A stretch of 64,000 nucleotides of DNA, taken from contig NZ_JAGTJJ010000001.1 in NCBI RefSeq assembly GCF_028435365.1, positions 434,001 to 498,000 of the forward strand, in the 5' to 3' direction. Shown here in pieces: positions 1 to 9,899 of the stretch. Origin of the DNA: Polyangium jinanense. Lineage in GTDB: Bacteria > Myxococcota > Polyangia > Polyangiales > Polyangiaceae. The notes beneath the pieces are model-generated. The model did not search any database, was not told the origin of the DNA, and saw nothing but the letters and a program-made list of their open reading frames with translations. Position numbers and translations under genes: made by a program. Within the stretch, counting starts at the first letter, position 1, and every line of letters starts with the position of its first letter.

Positions 1-1
1 A

Positions 2-703
2 CCCCCGGCGAGCGAGGTCCCCTCGCCTCTCCCTGCCTCCTCGGGCGGCGCGCCTTCGCCTGTCGCGGGCCTGCTCGGCGCCACGAAAATCGCGCTCGGC
101 GGCCGGCATGCCTGCGCGCTCGGGCCCGGCGGCCAGGTCGCTTGCTGGGGCGAAAACGAGAGCGGCGAGCTCGGCCATTTCCGCCCGTCGTCCCCTGCCA
201 AACCCAAACCCGGCCCGCGCCCGACCTCACGCCTCGTCTCCGTCAAGGGCATCGAGGGGGCGAGCGCGATCGCGCTCGGCGCCGCGTTCGGCTGCGCCCT
301 GCTCGAAGAGGGATCCGTGCGCTGCTGGGGCGACAATGCCGCGGGGCAGCTCGGTGATGGCACGACCGAGGCGCGGGCGGAATCGGTGCTCGTCAAGGGC
401 CTGACCGGCGCGACGGCGATCGCGCTCGGCGCCGAGCACGGGTGCGCGCGGAAGGAAGGCGGCGTGGTCGTGTGCTGGGGCAAAAACGATCGGAACCAGC
501 TCGGCGACGGCACGACCGAGGCGCGACCTTCCCCCGTCCCCGTGCCCGGTCTCGCGGGCGTGCGCGCTCTTTCCGCGGGCGGCGCGCACACGTGCGTGAT
601 GCTCGAAGGCGGGGCAACACGATGCTGGGGCGGAAATGGGGCCGGCGAGGTCGGCGACGGCACGACCACGGATCGCGGCGCCCCCACGGCCGTGATCTGG
701 TGA
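2..703 (+). CDS. RCC1-repeat protein, C-terminal part
   Basis: The frame is open from the window edge, so the start lies upstream. About 233 residues are visible. They contain four copies of an RCC1-like blade of roughly 50 residues, each with a Cys, a CWG motif and a following GELG/GQLGDGT-type turn (for example CWGDNAAGQLGDGT and CWGKNDRNQLGDGT). RCC1 repeats fold into seven-bladed propellers; in myxobacteria they are common in exported, lipid-anchored proteins of unknown partner. The regular paired Cys positions suggest an extracytoplasmic protein. No enzymatic motif is visible. The family is clear; the role is not. Confidence 0.85.
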   Translation, partial: PPASEVPSPLPASSGGAPSPVAGLLGATKIALGGRHACALGPGGQVACWGENESGELGHFRPSSPAKPKPGPRPTSRLVSVKGIEGASAIALGAAFGCALLEEGSVRCWGDNAAGQLGDGTTEARAESVLVKGLTGATAIALGAEHGCARKEGGVVVCWGKNDRNQLGDGTTEARPSPVPVPGLAGVRALSAGGAHTCVMLEGGATRCWGGNGAGEVGDGTTTDRGAPTAVIW

Positions 704-747
704 CGATTTTATGACCACCTGCGCCCCTCGCGGGCGGCGCGCTCGGA

Positions 748-753
748 TATACT
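748..753 (+). promoter_or_regulatory. Possible -10 element TATACT
   Basis: TATACT stands out in very GC-rich sequence 26 nt before the start of the lipoprotein gene at 779. No convincing -35 box is visible at the right distance, so this is a weak promoter call based on composition and position. Confidence 0.35.
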
Positions 754-778
754 GGCCCTCGGCTCGGAGGTGAGCGAC

Positions 779-1768
779 ATGAAGCTTTTCTGGGGTTCTT
801 TGAGTGTGCTTACGATTGGCCTCGCCGTCGGCTGCAGCGCGACGGGGGGCGGCAGTCAATTCGACAATGAGGGCGGCGGCGGCTCGGGCGACGGCGGCTC
901 GGGCGCGGGGAACCAGGGCGGTGCCGGCGGCGCCGGCGGCGGCTTCATCCCGGGCGCGGGCGGGAGCGGCGGCTCCACGCCCGGCGAGGATTGCACCGAC
1001 GCGGCGAAGCTGATTTACGTGCTCTCGGACGAGAACGAGCTCTACAGCTTCGACCCGCCGGCGAAGAAGTTCACGAAGATCGGCACGCTCGGCTGCAACA
1101 CCACGATGCAGCCGAACTCGATGGCCGTCGACCGGAACGCGGTCGCCTGGGTGAACTACGTCGAATCCGACCCGTTCCTCGGGGACGACATCAACGGCGT
1201 GATCTACAAGGTCAGCACGAAGGACGCGAGCTGCGACCCGCAGCCCACGGTGCAGCTCATCTCGAACTGGTTCCGCCTCGGAATGGGTTTTTCCACGAAC
1301 GACGGCGGAATGGGCGAGACGCTCTACATCACGGGCACGGGCACGATCGGCGCGGGTGATAGCCCCGGGCTCGGGAAGATCAATCCGCTCTCGTTCGGCG
1401 TCGAGACGATTGCGAACTTCTCCCCCGGGGCGTTCACGGGCCAGAGCGCCGAGCTCACGGGCACGGGTGACGGTCGGCTCTATGGGTATTACACGACAAG
1501 CCCGGTCCAGGTCGGCCAGATCAACAAAGCGACCGGCGCCGTGACGAACGCCAAGGCGATCACGGGCCTGGCGACGCCCTCGGCGTGGGCATTCTCGTTC
1601 TGGGGCGGATCGTTTTACCTCTATGCCGCCGCGGGCCTCGACTATTCGAACGTGACGAAGTACGACCCGGTGGCGGGCACCATCGACAATGCGTACATGA
1701 CCAACATCGGCTTCCGCATCGTCGGGGCCGGCGTCTCCACGTGCGCGCCGCTCGAGCCGCCGAAGTGA
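779..1768 (+). CDS. Exported lipoprotein, unknown function
   Basis: The 329-residue product begins with a lipoprotein signal peptide (MKLFWGSLSVLTIGLAVGC; lipobox LAVGC). A Gly/Ser/Ala-rich spacer of about 50 residues follows, as is usual in myxobacterial surface lipoproteins. The rest looks like a beta-rich, possibly propeller domain (short strands such as LIYVLSDENELYSFDP, repeated Gly turns); I do not recognise a family. I chose ATG 779 over the in-frame GTG at 770 because GGAGG at 766-770 is well spaced for 779 and would overlap the GTG start. The PP2C gene follows after one base, so the two are probably co-transcribed. Confidence 0.8.
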   Translation: MKLFWGSLSVLTIGLAVGCSATGGGSQFDNEGGGGSGDGGSGAGNQGGAGGAGGGFIPGAGGSGGSTPGEDCTDAAKLIYVLSDENELYSFDPPAKKFTKIGTLGCNTTMQPNSMAVDRNAVAWVNYVESDPFLGDDINGVIYKVSTKDASCDPQPTVQLISNWFRLGMGFSTNDGGMGETLYITGTGTIGAGDSPGLGKINPLSFGVETIANFSPGAFTGQSAELTGTGDGRLYGYYTTSPVQVGQINKATGAVTNAKAITGLATPSAWAFSFWGGSFYLYAAAGLDYSNVTKYDPVAGTIDNAYMTNIGFRIVGAGVSTCAPLEPPK

Positions 1769-1769
1769 C

Positions 1770-2573
1770 ATGACGATCGGGCGCGGGGTCCAGGCCTTCG
1801 GCGTCACGCAGCGCGGAGTGCGGTTTCAGAACGACGACGCCTTCCGCATTCTAAGCGGCCCTTCCGGACACGTGTGCGTCGTGGCGGACGGGATGGGCGG
1901 GCACGGCGCGGGGGACGTCGCCTCCGGCATCGCCGTCTCCTTCACGACCGACCTCCTCGTCGCGCCGGGTGAAGGCCCCGCGCCCGATCGTATTCGCGCT
2001 GCCGTCGCCGCAGCCAATCGAGAGATCTTCCACCGGAGCAGCACGGACCGGCGGCTCCTCGGCATGGGCTCGACGGTGGCGCTCCTCTTCCTCCCGCACG
2101 ACGGCCGGGTCGCCTATGTCGCGCACGTGGGCGACAGCCGGGTCTACCTTTATCGAGACGGCGCGCTCCGGCGCCTGACGGAAGACCATTCCCTCGCCCA
2201 CTTCCTCCGGCAGAACCCCGACAAGCGCGCGGAGCTCGGCATCCCGGAGGCCGACCTGGAGAACGTCGTCGCGAACATCCTCACGCGCTCGCTCGGCATC
2301 AAGGACACCGTGGACGTCGACCTCGTCGAGATCGAGGTTTGTCCGAACGACCGATTTCTCCTCTGCACCGACGGCCTTTGGGACCCGGTCGACGATGCCC
2401 GCATCACCGAGATCCTCCGGGACGGCGGGGACGACGTGGGGGAGACGTGCGCGCGGCTCCTCCGGGCGGCGCAAACTGTGCCAGGAACAGAGCGGACGGA
2501 CGAACGGTTCGGCCGGGACGACGTGGCGTTGATCGTCGCGAGGGTGTTGACTTGCGCCCCGTCTCGGACGTAG
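1770..2573 (+). CDS. PP2C-family Ser/Thr protein phosphatase
   Basis: The 267-residue protein is a complete bacterial PP2C (PPM) phosphatase of the Stp/PrpC type. It removes phosphate from Ser/Thr of proteins phosphorylated by Hanks-type kinases, using two or more metal ions. The metal-binding and core motifs are present in order: FQNDDAF near residue 18, VADGMGGHGAGD, VAHVGDSRVYLYR, LTEDHSL, DRFLLCTDGLWDPV and the C-terminal RDDVALIVAR. There is no signal peptide or membrane segment, so it acts in the cytoplasm. No kinase gene lies beside it. It starts one base after the stop of the lipoprotein gene. Confidence 0.93.
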   Translation: MTIGRGVQAFGVTQRGVRFQNDDAFRILSGPSGHVCVVADGMGGHGAGDVASGIAVSFTTDLLVAPGEGPAPDRIRAAVAAANREIFHRSSTDRRLLGMGSTVALLFLPHDGRVAYVAHVGDSRVYLYRDGALRRLTEDHSLAHFLRQNPDKRAELGIPEADLENVVANILTRSLGIKDTVDVDLVEIEVCPNDRFLLCTDGLWDPVDDARITEILRDGGDDVGETCARLLRAAQTVPGTERTDERFGRDDVALIVARVLTCAPSRT

Positions 2574-2610
2574 CGTTCGCCTGGTCTCCTTTCAGGAAAG
2601 GATCCCGGTC

Positions 2611-2853
2611 GTGCAACAGAATCCCGGTTATGGTGGTGGCTACGCTGGCGCGCAGGCTGGCGGCGCTTCGTTCCAGGTCTTGACGATCGATGCTGGCTGC
2701 GGCGGCACCATCGAGCACAGCAAGATCGCCGACCTCGCGAACCAGATGGGCGCGCAGGGCTTCGTTCTCTCCAACGTCTTCATGGACGTGCGCAGCGCGT
2801 TTGGTCCGTTCTGCCCCAAGCGTTGTGCCGTGCTGGTCTTCAAGCGTGGCTGA
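2611..2853 (+). CDS. Small Cys-containing protein of unknown function
   Basis: An 80-residue product with a GTG start, preceded by AGGAAAGGAT about 8 bases upstream. It has a Gly/Tyr/Ala-rich N-terminus followed by a short conserved-looking domain with three cysteines (DAGCGGTIEH, GPFCPKRC). No signal peptide or membrane segment is seen. I do not recognise the family. Its last 8 bases overlap the GTG start of the next gene, which suggests translational coupling and a shared role. Confidence 0.65.
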   Translation: MQQNPGYGGGYAGAQAGGASFQVLTIDAGCGGTIEHSKIADLANQMGAQGFVLSNVFMDVRSAFGPFCPKRCAVLVFKRG

Positions 2854-3550
2854 TCCCGTATCCCCGCGCAGGCTCGAGCTCGCGGGGGTACCTCCGGCTG
2901 CGTTCGCGTTGAGCGAGCTCGGCCGTTATCCTTCCTTCGCTCATCATCCGACCTGCGGGCGGCACGATCATCACCTCGTCCGCCCGTTTGGCGTGCCTTT
3001 GTGCCTGGGCTGCGCCTGCATGTATCCGGGTATCGGGGTCGCGCTCATCGCCCTTTTCTTCGTTTCACCCGCGCACGACATGGCGACCGCTTTCTGGGTC
3101 GCCATGGCGGCCCTCGGCTGCGCCGTGCCGACTTTCTTTCAGCCCTTCATCCAGCGTCGCTGGTACAAAATCCCGGCGCGCTTCGTCCTCGGCGTGGGCT
3201 TTGGCCTCGTCGCGGGCGCGGCGTGGATCGTCCCGAACACCCTTTGGGGCTGGGTGATCCGCGTCGCGGTCGTCGCGACGACCGTCGGCCTCGGCACGGT
3301 GGCCTTGCGCCTCCGCGCCAAACGCCTCGACGACCCTTGCAAGAATTGCCCCTGGGGCGCCTTCCCCGTCTGCGCGCACAACCTCCCGGCGTTGCGTCGC
3401 ATCCGGGAGCAGCAGGGGCCCGACCCGTTCGTCGATGCGCTCATCACGGAGCTCGAGCCTCTCGCGCCCTATCCGCCTCGCCTCGGCGAGGCCCCCCCGG
3501 TCCAGCGGCCGGGGCAGTTTCAGTTCCACGCCCCGCCGCCGAACCCCTGA
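2846..3550 (+). CDS. Polytopic membrane protein with CxxC motifs
   Basis: About 234 residues from the GTG at 2846, which overlaps the end of the preceding small gene. The N-terminal part has HPTCGRHDHH followed by PLCLGCACMYPG, a layout reminiscent of DUF2085-type proteins, where a His/Cys segment precedes membrane helices. Four hydrophobic segments follow, then a soluble tail with CKNCPWGAFPVCAHN, again possibly metal-binding. I infer a membrane protein that binds a metal through the paired Cys clusters; the function is unknown. An upstream in-frame start near 2690 would overlap the previous gene heavily and is not favoured. Confidence 0.65.
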   Translation: MADPVSPRRLELAGVPPAAFALSELGRYPSFAHHPTCGRHDHHLVRPFGVPLCLGCACMYPGIGVALIALFFVSPAHDMATAFWVAMAALGCAVPTFFQPFIQRRWYKIPARFVLGVGFGLVAGAAWIVPNTLWGWVIRVAVVATTVGLGTVALRLRAKRLDDPCKNCPWGAFPVCAHNLPALRRIREQQGPDPFVDALITELEPLAPYPPRLGEAPPVQRPGQFQFHAPPPNP

Positions 3551-3562
3551 TCGAAGCGAAGC

Positions 3563-4693
3563 TCAGACTTCGGTCCACGGATCGGATCGCTTCGCGATCC
3601 ATCCGGCGACCTTCGGCCAGATCTGCTTCGGGCCTTTGCTCGACGTGGACAAACCGATGTGCCCGACCGGGAAGCGCATGATCTCCTTGTCGGTCGAGGC
3701 CACGATCGTGTTCAGGATCTCGCTCGACTTCGGGGGCGCGATCGTGTCGTTGTCGGCGATGATGTTGAGCAGCGGAACCTTGATCTTCGAGAGGTCCACG
3801 GTCTGCCCGGCGACCTTCATGCGGCCCTTGCAGAAGTTGTTGTACTGGTAGCAATCCTTGATGTATTGCCGGTAAATCTCGCCGGGGAACTGCACGTTGT
3901 CCGACGCCCAGTGTTCCATGCCGAGAAACGTGGTCACGAAGTCGGGGTCGTCGATCCGGCGGAAGACCTCGAGCCATTTCGTCATGCGCTGGATCGGCGC
4001 CATCGACGAGAAGCCTGTCTCCATGAGCTCGATCGGCACGTTGCCGTAGGCGTCGACGAGCGCGTCGACGTCGAAGCGGTTCGGCTTCGTCCATTCGGCG
4101 AAGACGCCGCCCTCGTGGAAATCGACCGGCGTCGCCTGTGCCACGAAATTGCGGAGGCCCTGCGGGTGCAGCGCCGCATAAGCGAGCGCCATCGTGCCGC
4201 CCATGCAGTAGCCGTACAGCGTGAGGTCCTTCGCGCCGCTCAGGCGGAGCGTCCACTTCACGGCGTTCTTGATGAGCACGTTGAGCACGTCGTCCCAGCC
4301 CATCCGCCGCTCGGCTGCGCCGGGCGTGCCCCAGTCGATCGCGTAGACGTCGTAGCCCTGGCCGACCATGAATTCGATGATGCTGCGGCCGGGCAGGAAG
4401 TCGAGGATGTAATAACGATTGATGAGCGAGTAGACGAAGAGGATCGGCGTCGCGTGCTTGCGGACCGTGGGCTCGAAGCGGAGCAGGCGCATCTTGCCGT
4501 TCGTGTAGACCACCTTGTGCGGGGTCGGCGCGAGCGGGGGCTCGCCGACGTCCGCGGCGCGGAGGATGAACGGTTTTACGTAGTGGTACGGGCTCATCGA
4601 GCCCTTCTGCGCGGCGTGTATGATCTCGCGCGAGAGCTCGATCTGGCCCTCCACGAGGGCGCGGAGGCGCGCTGTGGTCGATTGCGTCGTCAT
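3563..4693 (-). CDS. phaC: Polyhydroxyalkanoate synthase, class III type (PhaC)
   Basis: The 376-residue enzyme polymerises hydroxyacyl-CoA into PHA granules. It has the alpha/beta-hydrolase fold and the synthase form of the lipase box, GYCMGG, with the nucleophile Cys at residue 163. The catalytic Asp lies in ADNDTIAPP and the catalytic His in GHIGLSTSS. Its length is close to class III PhaC (about 355) and far below class I (about 590). Class III and IV enzymes need a partner subunit, and a short PhaE-like gene lies 23 bases upstream. It is the last gene of a minus-strand operon: phasin, acyl-CoA synthetase, PhaE-like, phaC. Confidence 0.93.
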   Translation of the reverse strand: MTTQSTTARLRALVEGQIELSREIIHAAQKGSMSPYHYVKPFILRAADVGEPPLAPTPHKVVYTNGKMRLLRFEPTVRKHATPILFVYSLINRYYILDFLPGRSIIEFMVGQGYDVYAIDWGTPGAAERRMGWDDVLNVLIKNAVKWTLRLSGAKDLTLYGYCMGGTMALAYAALHPQGLRNFVAQATPVDFHEGGVFAEWTKPNRFDVDALVDAYGNVPIELMETGFSSMAPIQRMTKWLEVFRRIDDPDFVTTFLGMEHWASDNVQFPGEIYRQYIKDCYQYNNFCKGRMKVAGQTVDLSKIKVPLLNIIADNDTIAPPKSSEILNTIVASTDKEIMRFPVGHIGLSTSSKGPKQIWPKVAGWIAKRSDPWTEV

Positions 4694-4716
4694 GGTGTTT
4701 CCCGTCCTTCTCCCCG

Positions 4717-5157
4717 TCAGGAGGGGCGATCGGTCGACGCGCTCCCGTTCGCGTTCGTCCGGACAACCTCGACCCCTTCGGCATCGCGGCGGCTCTTTTC
4801 GAACGCGTCGACGACCAGCTCGAGCTGCGACGAGAGGGCCTCGATCTGGTTCTTGACGTCGCGTACCTCTTCGCGCAGGTCGTCCATCTCCGTCGACGTG
4901 GGCAGGCGGAGGAGGTGGAGCCAATTTTCCTGGGCCTCGACGTACGCTTTGCGGACGCGCAGGGCGCGGTTCAGGGCGCCGCCGACGAGGTCGAGGTACC
5001 GCTCGCTGCGGCCGAGCTTGTCGAACGCCTTGGTCATGCCCTTCTCGGCGGCGACGAACGCCTTGCCCGTCGGCGTCTCCGGCCCGAGCCAATGACCGAG
5101 GCCCTTCACCACGCGGGTCAAGAGCTTCGGTTGTTTGTTCGTGGGTTGTTTTGCCAC
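4717..5157 (-). CDS. phaE: Short PhaE-like PHA synthase subunit
   Basis: The 146-residue protein carries the C-terminal signature of class III synthase subunit PhaE: YVEAQENWLHLLRLPT followed by a coiled coil with many Glu and Leu residues (about 88-125). Typical PhaE is more than twice this length, so this is a reduced form, nearer in size to the PhaR subunit of class IV synthases. It should bind PhaC and activate it on the granule surface. Translation starts at GTG 5157, preceded by GAGAGGAT. It lies 22 bases after the acyl-CoA synthetase and 23 before phaC. The subunit role is inferred from motif and position. Confidence 0.8.
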   Translation of the reverse strand: MAKQPTNKQPKLLTRVVKGLGHWLGPETPTGKAFVAAEKGMTKAFDKLGRSERYLDLVGGALNRALRVRKAYVEAQENWLHLLRLPTSTEMDDLREEVRDVKNQIEALSSQLELVVDAFEKSRRDAEGVEVVRTNANGSASTDRPS

Positions 5158-5179
5158 GGCATCCTCTCCCTCTCGCGCC

Positions 5180-6721
<1,542 letters not shown>

Positions 6722-6811
6722 GCTCTTTTTCTCCGCTCGCCGGCGCGTGTTCGCTGGTTTCGCCCGGACCGAACCGAGTTTACGCGAGCTCGGCTTTGCT
6801 TGGAAGGCCGC

Positions 6812-7069
6812 TCAAAGGAACGGCGCGCCGAACGTGTCGCCCGCGCGTTTCGTCGCTTCGAGCGCCATCCGCTGCCATTCCGCGGCCACACGCGCGCCGT
6901 AGAGCAGCGACGCCTGGCCGATGCGCGCCATGCCGCGCAGCATCACGCCCATCTGCGCCACCCCCGCCGTCTCCAGCGCAGCGAGCCCCTCGAACACGTC
7001 GGCGAGCGCGCTCCGTCCCTGCAAGACGTCGCGACTTTGCTGCACCTGCGAATCGGCCCCTTCGCTCAT
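6812..7069 (-). CDS. Small phasin-like protein
   Basis: The 85-residue product is amphipathic and largely helical, rich in Ala, Gln and Met, with no cysteine and no signal peptide; this is what phasins (PHA granule coat proteins) look like. Start ATG 7069 is preceded by AGGAG. It is the first gene of the phasin, synthetase, PhaE-like, phaC operon. A likely PhaR operator lies about 100 bases upstream (7171-7188), which fits the known repression of phasin genes by PhaR. The assignment rests on context more than on a family signature. Confidence 0.65.
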   Translation of the reverse strand: MSEGADSQVQQSRDVLQGRSALADVFEGLAALETAGVAQMGVMLRGMARIGQASLLYGARVAAEWQRMALEATKRAGDTFGAPFL

Positions 7070-7167
7070 CGTCTGCTCCTCACCCCAGCAGGATCGCCTT
7101 GATTTCACGACGATTCACGTCCGTCGGGAGCCGAACCTAAACCCCGCCCTACACGCTGTCAAGCAAA

Positions 7168-7188
7168 CATTGTTGCACTGCAACAATG
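7168..7188. promoter_or_regulatory. Probable PhaR operator 1, upstream of the phasin-phaC operon
   Basis: A 21-bp perfect palindrome with a one-base centre, built on TGTTGC-ACT-GCAACAATG, lies between phaR and the phasin-like gene. The core TGC-N3-GCA matches the TGC-rich inverted repeats described for PhaR-type repressors. The same core and right flank recur at 7765-7782 before phaR. Assignment to PhaR is an inference from location and repetition. Confidence 0.7.
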
Positions 7189-7189
7189 C

Positions 7190-7723
7190 TCAGGGCTCGC
7201 GGCGCTTCTTGCCGACGATGCGCTTGAGCTCCTCGAGCTCGCGGCGGAGCGCGGCGATCTCCTCGGCCTGCTCGCCACGTTCGTTCGGGTCGGGCGGAGG
7301 GACCTGCTCTTCGGGCTCGGGCTCGCGCGGCTGAGACCACGGCGGGCTCTTGCCGCCGCCGAGCATCGCGTTGAGGAACGGAAGCGCGCCGAGGGGGCCG
7401 ATCGGAAAGACACGCGCGCCCTTCTTCGCGAGCAAGTAGATGTCGAGCGCCCAGATCACCGTGCGCTCGAAGAACTCGGCCAGCGCATCGTCGCCCATGC
7501 GGATGAGCTGGCGCAGGAGCGGCACGGGCAAGAGGCGCGCGGCGCCGCGGCTCTCCAGGATGATCTGCGCCAGCGTCGCCTGCGTCAGGTCGCGGCCGGT
7601 CTTCGCGTCGACGACCTCGACGTCGTCGCCACGCCTGACACGCGCCTCCACCTCTTCGAGCGTGACGTAACGACTCGCCTCGGTGTCGTACAGCCTCCGG
7701 TTGCCGTACTTCTTCACGACCAT
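7190..7723 (-). CDS. phaR: PHA synthesis repressor PhaR
   Basis: The 177-residue protein has the PHB/PHA accumulation regulator DNA-binding domain at its N-terminus: VVKKYGNRRLYDTEASRYVTLEEV and then VVDAKTGRDLTQATLAQII. A longer second segment follows, and the tail is Pro/Glu-rich ending in a Leu-rich coiled coil (EEIAALRRELEELK). PhaR proteins repress phasin and phaR genes and are released when they bind PHA granules. Start ATG 7723 places the N-terminal domain at the usual position. Palindromes on both sides of the gene suggest it controls itself, the downstream operon and the divergent synthetase. Confidence 0.92.
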   Translation of the reverse strand: MVVKKYGNRRLYDTEASRYVTLEEVEARVRRGDDVEVVDAKTGRDLTQATLAQIILESRGAARLLPVPLLRQLIRMGDDALAEFFERTVIWALDIYLLAKKGARVFPIGPLGALPFLNAMLGGGKSPPWSQPREPEPEEQVPPPDPNERGEQAEEIAALRRELEELKRIVGKKRREP

Positions 7724-7764
7724 GCGGACGGTCGTACACCCCGATCGTCCAGATCGCAATGGCC

Positions 7765-7782
7765 TGTTGCGCCGCAACAATG
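7765..7782. promoter_or_regulatory. Probable PhaR operator 2, between phaR and acyl-CoA synthetase
   Basis: TGTTGC-GCC-GCAACAATG is a perfect inverted repeat (6-bp arms, TGC-N3-GCA core) whose arms and right flank match operator 1. It lies about 42 bases before the phaR start and about 48 before the divergent acyl-CoA synthetase start, so one site could govern both. Confidence 0.7.
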
Positions 7783-7829
7783 CACGCGAGCCATTCCAGC
7801 GCGCGCGCGGCTTTGCTACGCAGGGCGCC

Positions 7830-9362
7830 ATGCACCTCGGCGACTGGCTCGGACGACGCGCGGCGTTGACCCCCGACAAGATAGCGCTGCTCGACAACGG
7901 CGCAGGCGGGCGGGCCCTGACTTACCGAGCCTGGGATCACACGGCGAACCGCACGGCGCATTTCCTGCGGGAGCGACTCGGGGTGCGTCGCGGCGATAGG
8001 GTCGCGGCGCTCGCGATGAACGATGTCGCGATGCTCGATCTCTGGTTCGCCTGCGGCAAGCTCGGCGCGATCTTCGCGCCGCTGAACTACAGGCTCACGC
8101 CGGGCGAGCTCGGGCAGTACCTCGCCGCGACGACGCCCGAGGTGCTCGTCTACGGGCCGGATTTCGCCGCGACGAGCGAGGCGATCCGGCGCGAGGCGAG
8201 CTTCGTCCCGCGCGCGTTCGTGGCGATGCAGGGCGCGTCGCGGGCGCGCGGGGACGACGTGGATCTCGGCGAGCGCGACGCCGCCACGGACAGGCCGCCG
8301 CCGGCGCTCCAGATCGGCTGGGACGAACCCTGGGTACTTTGCGGGACGGGCGGGACGACGGGCACACCGAAGGCGGCGATGCTGACGTACCGGTCGATCA
8401 CGGCAAACGCGGTGAACACGATCTCGAGCTGGGGGCTTTCGTCCTCGGACGTGGCGCTGCTCAACGCGCCGCTCTTCCACACGGGCGGGCTCAACGTGTT
8501 CACGGCGCCGCTCGTGCTCGCGGGCGGCACGTCCGTGGTCTGTCGCGCCTTCGATCCGGACGAGGTGTACGCGGGCGTGCGCGACCAGGGCGTGACGGTG
8601 TTCTTTGGTGTTCCAACGATGTTCCTCTCGCTGTCGCAGCATCGCCGGTTCGGCGAGGGCGAGCTCCGGAGCTTGCGCATCTGCATCAGCGGCGGCGCGC
8701 CGTGTCCGGAGCCCTTGTTCCACACGTACTGGGAGCGAGGGATCGATCTGAAGACGGGCTACGGGCTGACCGAGGCGGGGCCGAACAATTTCTGGCTGCC
8801 GCCCGCGGATGTGCGTCGAAAGGTCGGATCCGTGGGCGCGCCGCTGTTTTTCGTGGAAGCGCGGGTCGTCGACGCGGCGCGTGATGCCGTTCGTCCCGGC
8901 GAGGTGGGCGAGCTCGAGGTGCGCGGACCGCACGTCTTCGGCGGCTACTGGGGCCGGCCCGAGGAGACGGCGAAGGTGGTGGTCGACGGCTGGTTAAAGA
9001 CAGGGGATCTCGCGCGCTGCGACGACGAGGGGCATTTCTACATCGCGGGCCGTAGCAAGGATCTGCTCATTTCCGGCGGTGAAAACGTGTATCCGGCCGA
9101 GGTCGAGACGGTGATCGCGGGGCACCCGTCGGTCGCGGAGGCGGCGCTCATCGGCGTGCCGCACGAGAAATGGGGCCAGGTGGGCCGGGCGATCGTGGTG
9201 CTCGCCCCGGGCGCGTCGCCCGACGCCGAGCCGATCCTCGCGCACTGCCGCGCGCGGCTCGCGAAGTACAAGGTTCCGCAGTCGGTGGTGTTCGTCCGCG
9301 AGCTACCGCGCACGGGCGCGGGCAAGATCGACAAGAAGGCGCTGGAAAAACAGCACGGCTGA
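7830..9362 (+). CDS. Acyl-CoA synthetase (AMP-forming), second copy
   Basis: The 510-residue ANL enzyme has CGTGGTTGTPKAAM (P-loop), GYGLTEAGP, KTGDLARCDDEGHF and the C-terminal TGAGKIDKKALE lysine motif. It aligns along its length with the synthetase at 5180-6721; both begin with an xGDW motif and share the run SGGENVYPAE. Start ATG 7830 matches the paralogue's start. It is transcribed away from phaR, sharing a short control region that holds the second palindrome. I infer a role in supplying or recycling PHA precursors; the substrate is unknown. Confidence 0.92.
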   Translation: MHLGDWLGRRAALTPDKIALLDNGAGGRALTYRAWDHTANRTAHFLRERLGVRRGDRVAALAMNDVAMLDLWFACGKLGAIFAPLNYRLTPGELGQYLAATTPEVLVYGPDFAATSEAIRREASFVPRAFVAMQGASRARGDDVDLGERDAATDRPPPALQIGWDEPWVLCGTGGTTGTPKAAMLTYRSITANAVNTISSWGLSSSDVALLNAPLFHTGGLNVFTAPLVLAGGTSVVCRAFDPDEVYAGVRDQGVTVFFGVPTMFLSLSQHRRFGEGELRSLRICISGGAPCPEPLFHTYWERGIDLKTGYGLTEAGPNNFWLPPADVRRKVGSVGAPLFFVEARVVDAARDAVRPGEVGELEVRGPHVFGGYWGRPEETAKVVVDGWLKTGDLARCDDEGHFYIAGRSKDLLISGGENVYPAEVETVIAGHPSVAEAALIGVPHEKWGQVGRAIVVLAPGASPDAEPILAHCRARLAKYKVPQSVVFVRELPRTGAGKIDKKALEKQHG

Positions 9363-9369
9363 GCGCCGC

Positions 9370-9386
9370 GCGAACAGCGTGTTCGC
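9370..9386. terminator. Hairpin between convergent genes
   Basis: GCGAACA-GCG-TGTTCGC is a perfect inverted repeat lying between the converging ends of the acyl-CoA synthetase and the response regulator. There is no clear T-run, so termination is inferred from its position only. Confidence 0.45.
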
Positions 9387-9392
9387 TTCGAA

Positions 9393-9770
9393 TCAGGCCG
9401 TGGCGCGCGGCGGCAACGCGGCGCGCACCTGATCGACGAGATGCGTTTCGGGCAGGTGCTTGGGGACGGCGCCGTGCACGCCCATCACCTTCGCGAGCCG
9501 CTCGAGGGGCCCGGGCTCCATGTCGCTGCAGAGCAGGACCTTCACGCCGCCGCGGCCGAAGGCGTCGCGGATCATGCGGACGAGCAGAGGACCGTCGAGC
9601 TTCGGCATGTTGACGTCGAGCAGCACGAGGTCGCAGACCGTCTCGCGGATGGCCTGCAAGCTGCCGAAGGGGCCGCGGTGGAAGCGCGCCGAGAAGCCTG
9701 CGCTCTCCAGGGTCCGCACCGCGCTGGCGCCGAAGATCGCGTCGTCGTCGATGATCAGGATGCGCGGCAT
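9393..9770 (-). CDS. Single-domain response regulator
   Basis: A 125-residue stand-alone receiver domain. It begins with RILIIDDDAIFG (acidic pocket), has the phosphoacceptor Asp in LVLLDVNMPKLDGP, and a conserved Lys near the end (VPKHLPE). There is no output domain. Such CheY-like proteins pass phosphate between histidine kinases and other proteins or act allosterically. Start ATG 9770 follows a good GGGAGGA ribosome site. No kinase gene is adjacent; the nearest in the window is the hybrid kinase at 16417. Confidence 0.9.
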   Translation of the reverse strand: MPRILIIDDDAIFGASAVRTLESAGFSARFHRGPFGSLQAIRETVCDLVLLDVNMPKLDGPLLVRMIRDAFGRGGVKVLLCSDMEPGPLERLAKVMGVHGAVPKHLPETHLVDQVRAALPPRATA

Positions 9771-9899
9771 CGGACCGTCCTCCCGTGGGCGTTCCCCGGC
9801 GCCCCCGACCAAGCTAACCGACCCATGCCGACGGACACGACCTTGCTCAGGCCGAACCATCGAGAGCCGTTCTATTCCCTCCGACCCCGAGGTAACCCA

